Source of the DNA: Chryseobacterium sp. KACC 21268
Lineage (GTDB): Bacteria; Bacteroidota; Bacteroidia; Flavobacteriales; Weeksellaceae
Direction: 5' to 3'
DNA length: 64,000 nt
Assembly (NCBI GenBank): GCA_028736075.1
Contig: CP117875.1
Location: 2,852,001 to 2,916,000 of the forward strand
This document shows, one piece after another, positions 18,741-27,900 of this stretch. The translations under genes were made by a program, and so were the position numbers. A model generated the notes under the pieces. It saw nothing but the letters and a program-made list of their open reading frames with translations, was not told the origin of the DNA and made no database searches. Positions within the stretch are counted from its first letter, which is position 1. Every line of letters starts with the position of its first letter.

Positions 18741-19985
18741 TTATTTAAGTGTTTTCGGCTTGTAAAATTTCAAAGCAAATAATAGAATTACAGCATAACA
18801 AACAATCGGAAGAAGATAAGCGTGCGCAATATCTGTCTCGGCAATTTTGCCCATCAAAGGTGGAAAAACAGCACCTCCAAACATTGCCATTACAAGGAAC
18901 GATGAAGCTTGTGGAACTTTGTTGCCCAATCGCTTCAAACCAAGACTGAAAATTGTAGGATACATTACACTCAAGAATAAATTTAATAAAATCAAACTGA
19001 TGAAAGATGTCCACCCGAAACTTTGGGAAATGATCAAACAAAGAACGATATTACAAGTTGTGAAAATTGCGAGAAGCTTATTCGGAGCTATGAATTTCAT
19101 TAAAAATGTTCCTACAAAACGTCCGATCATCATCATTGCCATACTTAAAGAAAAATAATAAGATGCCTCAATTTCCGGAAGATTCATTTTTTCCACGCCG
19201 TAGTTTATAAAATACGCCCAAGTTCCGCCTTGTGCAGCAATATTGAAAAACTGTGCGATGACAGCAAATATAAAATGTCTTTGTTTCCAAAGTGGCGCGT
19301 GCGGATCTGAAACTGAAGCTTCTACTCCATTTTCGTTCTCAGAGATCTGAATATCTTCTGCGTGAGGATCTTTCAGACTTGGAACCTTAATAAAAGAAAA
19401 AATAATGGTGATGGTTAAAATAACAAGGCCAATCCAAGTGTAAAGATCTTTGACGGAATCTAATGAATTATCATCCAAACCCGATTTCCCGAAAATGAAA
19501 AAACCACCTAAAAGCGGACCGATAATCGCACCCAAACCATTGAAAGACTGGGCAAAATTAACCCTTTGATCACTCGTTTTCTCATTTCCCAATGCTGCAA
19601 CAAATGGATGCGCCACCGTTTCCAAGGTCGCCATTCCCATTGCCAAAACGAAAAGTGCAATTCTGAAAAAGTTGAATGACATCTGATTGGCAGCTGGAAT
19701 GAATAGAAAAGAACCAAGCGCAAAAAGTGATAATCCCAAGATCACACCCAATTTGTAACCGAATTTCTTCATAAATAATCCAGCCGGAATTCCCATCAAT
19801 GCATATGCTCCAAAGATTGAAAGCTGTACCAATCCTGATTCTGATTTTGATATTTTCAGGACATTTTGAAAATGTTTGTTTAATACATCTCCCATCGTCA
19901 AAGCAATTGCCCAAAAGAAGAATAATGAAATCACAAATGCCAGTACGACATAGTATTTCTTTTCTGTAAATTTTGCAGTATTCAT
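18741..19985 (-). CDS. FHS-family sugar:H+ symporter (fucose-permease-like MFS)
   Basis: A 414-residue inner-membrane transporter with about 12 hydrophobic segments. It belongs to the fucose/glucose/galactose permease branch of the MFS. The segments LQNVLKISKSESGLVQLSIFG-like and GIPAGLFMKKFGYKLGVILGL in the first half, and LETVAHPFVAALG near residue 140, are typical. The HPF after helix 4 and NFAQSFNGLGAIIGPLLGG are family hallmarks. It sits 9 bp after the fructokinase and 1 bp before the porin, so porin and permease probably form one uptake route across both membranes. Fructose or another ketohexose is the inferred substrate. Confidence 0.88.
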   Translation of the reverse strand: MNTAKFTEKKYYVVLAFVISLFFFWAIALTMGDVLNKHFQNVLKISKSESGLVQLSIFGAYALMGIPAGLFMKKFGYKLGVILGLSLFALGSFLFIPAANQMSFNFFRIALFVLAMGMATLETVAHPFVAALGNEKTSDQRVNFAQSFNGLGAIIGPLLGGFFIFGKSGLDDNSLDSVKDLYTWIGLVILTITIIFSFIKVPSLKDPHAEDIQISENENGVEASVSDPHAPLWKQRHFIFAVIAQFFNIAAQGGTWAYFINYGVEKMNLPEIEASYYFSLSMAMMMIGRFVGTFLMKFIAPNKLLAIFTTCNIVLCLIISQSFGWTSFISLILLNLFLSVMYPTIFSLGLKRLGNKVPQASSFLVMAMFGGAVFPPLMGKIAETDIAHAYLLPIVCYAVILLFALKFYKPKTLK

Positions 19986-19994
19986 CGTATTGAT

Positions 19995-20906
19995 TTAAAT
20001 AGTTTGACCGTAATGTTCTTCACGGAAAGATTTGAATTCTTCATAAGTGTAATCTGGGCAAGCGCCAGATTTCGATGTGATAAATGCACCTAAAGCAACC
20101 GCCTGTTTCATAATCTCATCAGGCGTTTTCCCTTGAATCCTTTTAGATAAAAATCCGGCTAGGAAAGAATCTCCGCTTCCCACAGTATCGTTAACCTCTA
20201 TCGAGACTGCTGAAAAATCGTAACTTTTATCTCCTACAAAATATCTTGCACCTTTGCTTCCTTTGGTCAACACGATTTCATTCATATTAAAATAATTTTG
20301 AAGATATTTTATACTGCTGTTTTCATCGATGTATTCTTTGTCCAAAAATTCGATGATCTGCCGCAGTTCGGCTTTATTCATTTTCACCAAATCAGCTTTA
20401 CCCAACAATGTTTTCACCAAATCAAAATCAATAAAAGGCGGACGAAAATTGACATCAAACACTCTGAATTTTGCAAACTCGATCAATCGGAGCAATGTAT
20501 TTTTTGATTCTTCATTTCTGGCGATCAGACTTCCAAAAACAAAAGCTTCAGCATTTTCTATGAGTTCACGATGCTCAGGACAGATCTTGATATGATCCCA
20601 AGCAATGTCATTTACAATATCGTAATGCGCTTCGCCGTGCTCGTCAAAACTGGCAATGACAGTTCCTGTTGGTTTCTCTTCATCGATTTGAATATATTCC
20701 GTAGAGATATTCCAGCTTTTGATTTGTTTTAGAAGATCATTTCCTAAAGTATCATTTCCGATCTTAGTAATCATTTTGACATCAACATCCATTTTGTCCA
20801 GGTTGTAGGCCACATTGAAAGGCGCACCACCCGCTCTGGATCCGGATGGGAAAATGTCCCAGAGTACTTCTCCAAAACAAACGGCATAAGATTTATTATT
20901 TTCCAT
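19995..20906 (-). CDS. PfkB-family carbohydrate kinase (fructokinase-like)
   Basis: A 303-residue ribokinase-fold kinase. The N-terminal substrate motif is SRAGGAPFNVAYNLDKM (about residues 22-39), followed by the MITKIGNDTLG segment. The C-terminal ATP site has the NDTVGSGDSFLAGFL signature with its catalytic Asp near residue 247. The AGGAPFNVA form and the length match bacterial fructokinases. First gene after lacI, 35 bp away, with a LacI-type palindrome only 6 bp upstream of its ATG. The same transcript encodes the permease, porin and epimerase, so it probably traps the imported or epimerised ketose as a phosphate. Fructose is the most likely substrate but this is inferred. Confidence 0.88.
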   Translation of the reverse strand: MENNKSYAVCFGEVLWDIFPSGSRAGGAPFNVAYNLDKMDVDVKMITKIGNDTLGNDLLKQIKSWNISTEYIQIDEEKPTGTVIASFDEHGEAHYDIVNDIAWDHIKICPEHRELIENAEAFVFGSLIARNEESKNTLLRLIEFAKFRVFDVNFRPPFIDFDLVKTLLGKADLVKMNKAELRQIIEFLDKEYIDENSSIKYLQNYFNMNEIVLTKGSKGARYFVGDKSYDFSAVSIEVNDTVGSGDSFLAGFLSKRIQGKTPDEIMKQAVALGAFITSKSGACPDYTYEEFKSFREEHYGQTI

Positions 20907-20912
20907 ATTAGA

Positions 20913-20924
20913 TTAAACGTTTAA
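20913..20924. promoter_or_regulatory. LacI-family operator next to the fructokinase start
   Basis: The perfect palindrome TTAAACGTTTAA with the central CG typical of LacI-family sites lies between lacI and the kinase gene, 6 bp from the kinase ATG. An identical copy lies upstream of lacI (22162-22173). Its position lets it act as a block to RNA polymerase entering the operon. Confidence 0.8.
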
Positions 20925-20941
20925 GTTAACTAGTAAAAAAA

Positions 20942-21949
20942 TTATTTTATAGAATTTTTGATTATCAGACTGCCTGACAATGTTATTTTCTTTGCGGTTG
21001 TAGAATACTGATTGATCTGCAGATCCAGTAATTTGATTGCCTCATCTGCCATCTCTTCCAAAGGTTGTTTGACATAGGTGATCTCAGCAGGAAACAATTT
21101 ATACGCTTCTGTCTCATCAAAGGCCAGTACGGAAACATCTTCCGAAACCTTGATGTTATTTTTAATCAAGTATGAAAGACCTGCCACTGCCAGCTTATTA
21201 CTTGAAAAATATAGAGCGGTATTTTTTGGATTTTTACCTAAAGCATCCTTAAGTTTTGTGTGGATTTCCTCAGTTATATTATCAAGTCCTACCAAAATAT
21301 TTTTGCTTTCTACCTCTTTAACTGCCGCTGATATACTTGCTTCGAAGCCGTGTTGTCTATCCAAAAGATGAGGCAATTTGGTATCATACCCAATATATAA
21401 AATCTTCTCAAAGTCCTTTTCCAAAAGATAAGAAGTTGTGGTTTCTGCAAGTTCCCGGTTGTTGAGTATCACACCTGGTACGTTGACGCCCTTCAAATAG
21501 CGGTCAATGGTTACAACCGGATAGTTTTTGTCCATCAATTTTTGGAGAGAATGTTCGGAACCGGCAACTGGAGCAACAATCATCCCATCTACCTGTTGTT
21601 GCGAAAACAATTCAATCAGCTTTTCAAATTTTTCTGCATTTTCGTCAGAACTTCCGATGATCAATGTGTAGCCTAATTTCAAAGCTCTGTCTTCGAGATT
21701 CCTGGCAATACTGGAATAGAAATCATTGGAAATGTCTGCTACAATAAGTCCTAACAACTTGCTTTTATTATTTTGAAGACTTCTCGCAATTCTGTTGGGA
21801 ACATAGTTAATCGTTTCAGCTATTTCAAAAATTTTTTTCTTGGTATCCTCACTGATTCTTTGACCTTCTTTTTTGTTCAGAACGTAAGAGACTGTTGCCA
21901 CGGAAACTCCGGCAATTCTAGCAATATCTTTAATGGACGCTCTTTTCAT
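20942..21949 (-). CDS. LacI-family transcriptional regulator
   Basis: A 335-residue regulator. The N-terminal helix-turn-helix (SIKDIARIAGVSVATVSYVL) is followed by the hinge helix NRIARSLQNNKS, then a periplasmic-binding-protein-like ligand domain beginning LLGLIVADISNDFYSSIARN. It lies upstream of and in line with the kinase-permease-porin-epimerase operon. Two copies of TTAAACGTTTAA flank it, so it probably controls both itself and the operon. A TACTTTG box at 21965-21971 on the minus strand, with TTG 21 bp further up, resembles a promoter. The inducing sugar is unknown but presumably the operon substrate. Confidence 0.93.
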   Translation of the reverse strand: MKRASIKDIARIAGVSVATVSYVLNKKEGQRISEDTKKKIFEIAETINYVPNRIARSLQNNKSKLLGLIVADISNDFYSSIARNLEDRALKLGYTLIIGSSDENAEKFEKLIELFSQQQVDGMIVAPVAGSEHSLQKLMDKNYPVVTIDRYLKGVNVPGVILNNRELAETTTSYLLEKDFEKILYIGYDTKLPHLLDRQHGFEASISAAVKEVESKNILVGLDNITEEIHTKLKDALGKNPKNTALYFSSNKLAVAGLSYLIKNNIKVSEDVSVLAFDETEAYKLFPAEITYVKQPLEEMADEAIKLLDLQINQYSTTAKKITLSGSLIIKNSIK

Positions 21950-22161
21950 TCTTCAGATTAACAATGCAAAGTATTCTATAATAAATTAAAAAAACAATAG
22001 TTGATTTTTTTTCGCCAGTTTAAAAAAAAGTGTAATTTGGCAAATTTTTCAATCGCTAATATTAATCAAATAAAACATTGATTATCAAACAATTAGCAAT
22101 CAATTATGTCTGGAATATTAATTCTATATTAATAAATAAGTGGTCTATTGTTAAATTTTGG

Positions 22162-22173
22162 TTAAACGTTTAA
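22162..22173. promoter_or_regulatory. Second LacI-family operator, upstream of lacI
   Basis: TTAAACGTTTAA identical to the copy at 20913-20924 lies 213 bp upstream of the lacI ATG within a 366-bp AT-rich gap that holds no gene. The two copies are about 1.25 kb apart, so looping or autoregulation is plausible. Confidence 0.75.
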
Positions 22174-22315
22174 TCCGATAAATTTAATAATATTTGTCTA
22201 TTGTCGTGAAAATTAATGATAACGTCAAAAGTTATGTCGATTTTTTGATGATGTATATATCCAAATTCTTACTGTCTTGAATTTTTAAAGACAACATAAG
22301 TTTCACAAATGCCTA

Positions 22316-23122
22316 CTACTCGATTATTACATTTTTCAATCTTACTGTATGAGCCGAGAAATATCCCAATGCACCATTACTAAAATTGCTTGGCGGATTT
22401 GTCGGCGTCAGACCACCACCAAATCCTCCTCCACCCGAGAGCTGAAGAAGTGCAGAGAAATAAGTATAAACTTTTTCATCAATACAATTCATCTCAACTT
22501 CTATCTTATCGCCGGGTTTCACTTTTACACTACCATCCTCGTCATCATTAGGTAACAATAATGGCCGTTGGTTTGGCAATCCGTTGTTGACATTATCCGA
22601 GAATTCCAAGAAATTCGTTTTAGAACGACCATTGACAGAATAACGGAAAAGATAACGATTTCCCAAAGCTGGCGGGTCGGTAAAAATCGGTAAAAGTGTG
22701 TAGCTCAATTCTCCGGCTACGAGAAAAGAATCCTGCTGTAAACCTTCAAAGTCTACTGCTTTTGGCATTGTGCTTTGTGCGACATATTCTTTTCCTTCTG
22801 CAAGGATTTTCAAAGTGTAAGTTCGCCCCTGCCGCCCTTGAAAATTCAATGCTTGGTAGAATCCGTTTCCAGCATATTGTAAAGTTTCTATTTGCCCAAG
22901 ATCATTGCTCAACGTCACTTGCGCATTTTCAATCGCTGGATACTCATTACTTTGAGTGAAGGCGACTGACTTTGTAATTCTAACAAAATAAGGTCCGGCT
23001 TGGTCTGTGATATTTCCCTCGATGACGATTTTTCCACTTTGGTCTTCCAAATCCAGATTGATTTCCTTCTCACAAGAAACGATTAGAAATAACGACAATA
23101 TGATTAAAAATAAATGCTTCAT
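22316..23122 (-). CDS. DUF4249-family lipoprotein, TonB-receptor partner
   Basis: A 268-residue lipoprotein with the signal MKHLFLIILSLFLIVSCEKE (lipobox cysteine C17). The start at 23122 was chosen because it gives a clean lipoprotein signal and lies 2 bp after the receptor stop; a longer frame begins at 23161 inside the receptor gene. The body has the DUF4249 pattern: KIVIEGNITDQAGPYFVRIT, an IENAQVTLSNDLG strand region and a YTLKI..GKEYVAQSTMP segment. A glycine-rich stretch GGGGFGGG occurs near residue 235. DUF4249 proteins are regularly encoded behind TonB receptors with a carboxypeptidase-like domain, as here. The ligand is unknown. Confidence 0.88.
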   Translation of the reverse strand: MKHLFLIILSLFLIVSCEKEINLDLEDQSGKIVIEGNITDQAGPYFVRITKSVAFTQSNEYPAIENAQVTLSNDLGQIETLQYAGNGFYQALNFQGRQGRTYTLKILAEGKEYVAQSTMPKAVDFEGLQQDSFLVAGELSYTLLPIFTDPPALGNRYLFRYSVNGRSKTNFLEFSDNVNNGLPNQRPLLLPNDDEDGSVKVKPGDKIEVEMNCIDEKVYTYFSALLQLSGGGGFGGGLTPTNPPSNFSNGALGYFSAHTVRLKNVIIE

Positions 23123-23124
23123 AA

Positions 23125-25458
23125 TTAAAATTTGAAATTGTAAGTAATGTTCGGAACCCATCGGAACAAGGAAGTCTGCATTGCTCTCGTCGTTCCCGGA
23201 TTGTCTGGATTATCTTCAAAATTGATGGTGTATGCATTTTGTCGACCATAAATATTGTAGACGCCAAACGACCAAGAACCTTTGAAACGCTTGTTGGAAA
23301 CGGGTTCGTACGTGGCGTTGATATCCATTCTGTGGTAGGCTGGCATTCTGTCGGCGTTTCTGTTGCTGTATTGGAAAACCGTTTGTCCGTTCAGTTCATA
23401 TTTTCCGGTCGGGAACGTGACGGCATTTCCTGTGCTGTAGAGAAACAATCCTGAGAGAGACCATTTTGGATTCAGTTCGTAAGTGGCTACAACAGAGAGG
23501 TCGTGGGTTTTGTCCTGTCTGGCGTTGTACCATTCGTCATCATTGATTCCGTTGATTTTTCTTTCCGTTTTTGACAACGTGTAGGAAATCCAACCTGTCA
23601 GTTTTCCGCTTTTCTTCTTGGCAATCAATTCCAATCCATATGCTCTTCCTTTTCCAAACAACAACTCGCTTTCAACATCTGAAGCAGTGTCAAACGTGAT
23701 TTGGGCGCCGTTTTTATAATCGATTTGATTTTGCATTGATTTGTAATAAATCTCAGCATTCAATTCATAATTATTGTTGTTGAAGTTTCGGCTGTAACCC
23801 GCGCTAATTTGGTCGGAAATCTCAGGTTTCACCGTGTAACTGCTTCCAATCCATTGGTCGGTTGGATTTCCGCTTCCGCTGTTGCTTAATAAATGGAGAT
23901 TCTGCGTGTTTCTGGAAAATCCACCTTTCACACTGCTGACTTCATTAATTCTGTAATTTGCTGTGATTCTTGGCTCCAAATTCACATAAGTTTTTCCGAA
24001 TTTTCCTTTTTCCAGAAATTCAGAATTGACGATGGTTCCGTTTTCATAAGTGTTAAAAGTGTCGCCACCCAAAACGCTGAACATCGAAAGTCGCAATCCA
24101 TAATTGATGGTCAACTTGTCGGTCGCTTTGAAATCATCATTGATGTAAAAAGCATTTTCCCAGGAATATCTCGGGTTTCTCGGAAAACTACTCACGCTGG
24201 TTCCGCTTGCACTGCTCGGAGAAATCGTATGGTAAATAGACTGCAAACCAAATCGAACTGAATGTTTGTTCCCTGCAAACCAAGTGAAATCTTGTTTCAA
24301 ATTCCAGTCTTCAATCTGAGAATCAAGTCCAAAAGTATTGTCGTTACTGCTGAGAGCGACATTGTAGTTGTAGTTGCTGTAAATGAACGATGTATTCGAA
24401 AACAACTTGCTGTTGATAATGCTGTTCCAACGCAAAGTCGCCGTCGTGTTTCCCCAATCTGTGGAAAAAGTATCGCCCAAACCTAGAACGTCTCGCCCAA
24501 AATATCCCGATAAATATAATCGGTTATTGTCATTAATCTGATAATTCGCTTTTAAGTTCAAATCGTAGAAATAAAGTTTGCTGTCTTTAAAATCATCGGT
24601 CGCTTTCAGAAAAACATCGGCGTAAGTTCGTCTTCCGGAAACGATGAATGAAGATTTTTCCTTTTGAATCGGACCTTCAACACTCAATCGACTGCTAATC
24701 AAACCGATTCCGCCTGTGACATTGTAGTCTTTGTTGTTTCCGTCTTTCATTTTCACATCCAAAACTGATGACAATCTGCCACCATATTGCGCCGGACTGT
24801 TTCCTTTGATAATACTTGCATCTTTCAGCGCATCACTATTAAAAGTACTGAAAAATCCGAGCAAGTGCGAAGCGTTGTAAACCGGAGCTTCATCAAGCAA
24901 AATCAAATTCTGGTCGGTTGCGCCACCTCGCACGCTGAAACCACTGCTTCCTTCGCCATTGCTTTTGACTCCCGGCAAAAGTTGAATCGTTTTCATCACA
25001 TCTTTTTCCCCGAAAAGAACCGGCAGTTTTTCAATTTGTTTGATGCTCAACGTTTCCGTTCCCATTTGCGCAGTGGAAAGATTCTTGTCTTTTTTCACAG
25101 CAGAAATGACGACTTCATCAATATTGGAAGTCTTTTCCTCTTTTTCTTGACTTAATGAAATATTGAGTTTCAAGTTCTCTTCCACATTAATAATCTGCTG
25201 AAAATCTTTAAAACCAGGATTCGAAATCATCAACGTGTAAGAACCTTTCGGAAGTGAAAGAGAGTAAAAACCATATTCGTTGGCAGTGATGGAAATCGTA
25301 GGATCTTCGGCAACTTTTACAGCCACGCCGATGAGTAATTCGCCATTTTTTTGATCTTTAATCGTACCGCTCACTGAGAAATTCTGCTGTGCAAAAAGGA
25401 CGGAGCTAAAACAAATTGCGGCAATGGAAGTCGCAATTTTAAAGGATGATATCTGCAT
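23125..25458 (-). CDS. TonB-dependent receptor with N-terminal carboxypeptidase-regulatory-like domain
   Basis: A 777-residue outer-membrane receptor. Signal peptide (1-23), then a carboxypeptidase-regulatory-like domain (about 27-110: SVSGTIKDQKNGELLIGVAV...). A TonB-box/plug region follows (IDEVVISAVKKD, KTIQLLPGVKSNGEGSSGFSVRGGATDQNLILLDEAPVYN in consecutive pieces). The rest is a beta-barrel ending in NITYNFKF. It differs from SusC in lacking the SATAIYGSRGANG signature. It pairs with the DUF4249 lipoprotein 2 bp downstream and stands alone between two metabolic operons. Substrate unknown; iron chelates, peptides or sugars are all possible. Confidence 0.92.
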   Translation of the reverse strand: MQISSFKIATSIAAICFSSVLFAQQNFSVSGTIKDQKNGELLIGVAVKVAEDPTISITANEYGFYSLSLPKGSYTLMISNPGFKDFQQIINVEENLKLNISLSQEKEEKTSNIDEVVISAVKKDKNLSTAQMGTETLSIKQIEKLPVLFGEKDVMKTIQLLPGVKSNGEGSSGFSVRGGATDQNLILLDEAPVYNASHLLGFFSTFNSDALKDASIIKGNSPAQYGGRLSSVLDVKMKDGNNKDYNVTGGIGLISSRLSVEGPIQKEKSSFIVSGRRTYADVFLKATDDFKDSKLYFYDLNLKANYQINDNNRLYLSGYFGRDVLGLGDTFSTDWGNTTATLRWNSIINSKLFSNTSFIYSNYNYNVALSSNDNTFGLDSQIEDWNLKQDFTWFAGNKHSVRFGLQSIYHTISPSSASGTSVSSFPRNPRYSWENAFYINDDFKATDKLTINYGLRLSMFSVLGGDTFNTYENGTIVNSEFLEKGKFGKTYVNLEPRITANYRINEVSSVKGGFSRNTQNLHLLSNSGSGNPTDQWIGSSYTVKPEISDQISAGYSRNFNNNNYELNAEIYYKSMQNQIDYKNGAQITFDTASDVESELLFGKGRAYGLELIAKKKSGKLTGWISYTLSKTERKINGINDDEWYNARQDKTHDLSVVATYELNPKWSLSGLFLYSTGNAVTFPTGKYELNGQTVFQYSNRNADRMPAYHRMDINATYEPVSNKRFKGSWSFGVYNIYGRQNAYTINFEDNPDNPGTTRAMQTSLFRWVPNITYNFKF

Positions 25459-25596
25459 TGAGGTGTGTTACGCAGTAAAGATAATATTTTCAGGACTCAA
25501 AATCTAAGTTACACAGGTCATTACTTTAAATTTAAAGATTAAATCACATTGTAAATTGTTATTTTTTAATGGATTTACTTGCCGATAAATATTCAT

Positions 25597-25630
25597 AAGA
25601 AAACCCTTAAAAAAGTTTAAGGGTTTTTAT
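25597..25630 (-). terminator. Terminator after pgl
   Basis: A 10-bp stem AAACCCTTAA/TTAAGGGTTT with a 6-nt loop lies 35-60 bp beyond the pgl stop. Flanking T-runs on both strands (TTTTCTT on the minus side) make it usable in either direction. It ends gnd-zwf-pgl. Confidence 0.85.
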
Positions 25631-25660
25631 ATTTAAATTGAAAATTTCTGAAGCAGAATA

Positions 25661-26380
25661 TTAAACAGTCACCAATGTTTCAGAAGTTGTCAATATTTGC
25701 AGTTCGTTTTTTTCTGGTTTGATGAGTTGTAAAGGATACAAATTGGGATTGTACGCACCATTCAAAACTTCGTTCAAGGCAGACTTTTTTGACTTTCCAA
25801 AAGTAATGACCAAAACATTTTCTGCTTTATTGATGATTGGCGCGGTCAGCGTAATTCTGTACATTTCTTGTGGTGCCAAATAGTAAGCATCTACCCACTT
25901 TTCGGTTTCATTCAAAATCTCTTCTCCAGGAAATAGGGATGCCGTATGTCCATCATCGCCCATTCCTAATAGGATGAAGTCAAATCGACCTTCTTCTCCA
26001 AGAACCGTTCTGATGTCATTTTCATATTCTGCCGCATAAGCTTCGGGAGAAATCCCCTCTTTGTACATTGGATATATGTGATCTTTGGTGACTGGAACCT
26101 GATTCAAAAGGGTCTCAAAGGTCATCTTGGCATTGCTTTTATCATCATCCAGCGGAACCCAACGCTCATCTACCCAAAAGAAATAAATATTTTTCCAATC
26201 GATTTTTTCTGAATATTCTTTTGTCGCCAGCAATTCGAAAATCGCTTTTGGTGAACTGCCACCACTCAAAGCCACAACGAATTTGCCCTTCTGCCCTATT
26301 GATTCTTTGGCAAGATCACTGAACAATTCCGCTGCTTCTTTGTAAAGATGGTCTAAGTCATCTACTATCTTAACACTCAT
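25661..26380 (-). CDS. pgl: 6-phosphogluconolactonase
   Basis: Hydrolyses 6-phosphogluconolactone to 6-phosphogluconate. It is a 239-residue protein of the glucosamine-6-phosphate isomerase/6PGL fold. FVVALSGGSSPKAIFELL near residue 35 forms the phosphate site, DERWVPLDDDKSN lies near 72, and the diagnostic LLGMGDDGHTASLFPG is near 135. It is the last gene of the oxidative pentose phosphate operon, 24 bp behind zwf, and a strong terminator follows. The order gnd-zwf-pgl places all three oxidative steps on one transcript. Confidence 0.96.
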   Translation of the reverse strand: MSVKIVDDLDHLYKEAAELFSDLAKESIGQKGKFVVALSGGSSPKAIFELLATKEYSEKIDWKNIYFFWVDERWVPLDDDKSNAKMTFETLLNQVPVTKDHIYPMYKEGISPEAYAAEYENDIRTVLGEEGRFDFILLGMGDDGHTASLFPGEEILNETEKWVDAYYLAPQEMYRITLTAPIINKAENVLVITFGKSKKSALNEVLNGAYNPNLYPLQLIKPEKNELQILTTSETLVTV

Positions 26381-26404
26381 TTTAATAATTTTAATTAACT
26401 TATT

Positions 26405-27889
26405 TTATTCCCAAGTATGCTCTTCTCGTTGAAGTAACAATTCACATTGCTCCGGTCCACTGCTTCCCGCTGCATAATTTGGGAAAGATGGATCTGGATT
26501 GCTTTCCCAATATTCCTGTATCGTTTTCACAACATCCCACGCCTCCTCTACTTGATCAGAACGCATAAATAATGTCAGGTCTCCTTCCAATGCGTCCAAG
26601 AGTAAGGTTTCATAAGCTTCCGGCGTATCTTCTTTGCAGGAAAAATAATCGAAGACCATTTCAACTGGTTTCAGTTCCACGGTAAGTCCAGGTTTTTTTG
26701 TCATAAACTGAAGTCTGATATCCATCAAAGGTTGGATGTTGATGATCAGTTTATTTTGAGAAAGTGCGTGCTTTCCTGCTATGAAAGTTGATTGTGGAAG
26801 CGGTTTGAATTGGATAGTGATGTAAGAATGCTTTTCTTTCATTCGTTTGCCTGTGCGAACATAGAAAGGAACACCATCCCAACGCTCGTTGTCCAGATAG
26901 AATTTGATGGCAGCAAAAGTCTCGGTGTTGGAATCTGGAGCTACGCCTTCTTCCTCACGATAAGCCTTGAGCTCTTTCCCGTTCAATGTTCCTTTACCAT
27001 ATTGACCTCGGACAGCATAATGACTGACACGATCCAGTGGGATTCTTCGGATGGATTTTAGAACATCTACCTTGCGATCTCGGATTTCACCGGCATCCAA
27101 AGAAGCTGGCTGTTCCATCGCGACCATACAAAGGATCTGCAACAGATGGTTTTGGATCATATCCTTCAATGCACCTGTGACTTCGTAAAAACCGCCTCGG
27201 GATTCTACTCCAACTTCCTCTGCTACGGTGATCTGTACCGATTCTACATAGTGGCAGTTCCAAATAGGTTCGAAGATTGAGTTTCCAAAACGGAAGGCCA
27301 AAATATTCTGAACCGTTTCCTTTCCTAAATAATGATCGATGCGGTAGATCTGCTCTTCTTCAAAAGTTCTTGACAGCAAACTATTCAACTCTATTGCGGA
27401 ACTTTTATCGTGGCCAAAAGGTTTCTCAATGATGATGCGATCTTGTGCTGGATTGGGAGCCAACGCCGCTTTTTTGAGATGTCCAGAGATCACCGACACA
27501 AAATTAGGCGCAATCGACAGATAAAACAATCTGTTTGCTCTCAAACCATATTCATCATCAAGTGATTTTAATTTTACATCAAGCTCCTGATAGGAATTAT
27601 CCTCATCGATCTGATGTCTGAAGTAGGTGATATGGGACTGAAACTTTTCCCATTCTGCATCAATTGATTTTTGGTTGCGGGAAAAAAGAACTAAGTTTTC
27701 TTTGACGTAATTTTTGAAATCCTCATTATTTTTATCTGCTCTTCCCAATGCCACAATATTGAATTGCTCGGGCATCCGACCTTCTATAAATAGATTGTAG
27801 AATGCTGGGAAAAGTTTTCTTTTTGCCAAATCTCCAGTTGCACCAAATATAATTATACTGGTCGGCTGCAACGCTTTGTTGTCATTCAT
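26405..27889 (-). CDS. zwf: Glucose-6-phosphate 1-dehydrogenase
   Basis: Oxidises glucose 6-phosphate with NADP+, the entry to the pentose phosphate pathway. Starting from the Met at 27889 the protein has 494 residues. That start puts the Rossmann strand at the usual distance from the N-terminus (IIIFGATGDLAKRKLFPAFY) and lies 11 bp past the gnd stop; a longer frame from 27922 overlaps gnd. The active-site signature RIDHYLGKETVQN with its catalytic His/Lys is at about 185-197. The EKPFGHDKSSA segment precedes it. Good full-length match to the family. Confidence 0.96.
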   Translation of the reverse strand: MNDNKALQPTSIIIFGATGDLAKRKLFPAFYNLFIEGRMPEQFNIVALGRADKNNEDFKNYVKENLVLFSRNQKSIDAEWEKFQSHITYFRHQIDEDNSYQELDVKLKSLDDEYGLRANRLFYLSIAPNFVSVISGHLKKAALAPNPAQDRIIIEKPFGHDKSSAIELNSLLSRTFEEEQIYRIDHYLGKETVQNILAFRFGNSIFEPIWNCHYVESVQITVAEEVGVESRGGFYEVTGALKDMIQNHLLQILCMVAMEQPASLDAGEIRDRKVDVLKSIRRIPLDRVSHYAVRGQYGKGTLNGKELKAYREEEGVAPDSNTETFAAIKFYLDNERWDGVPFYVRTGKRMKEKHSYITIQFKPLPQSTFIAGKHALSQNKLIINIQPLMDIRLQFMTKKPGLTVELKPVEMVFDYFSCKEDTPEAYETLLLDALEGDLTLFMRSDQVEEAWDVVKTIQEYWESNPDPSFPNYAAGSSGPEQCELLLQREEHTWE

Positions 27890-27900
27890 AGATTTGACGC

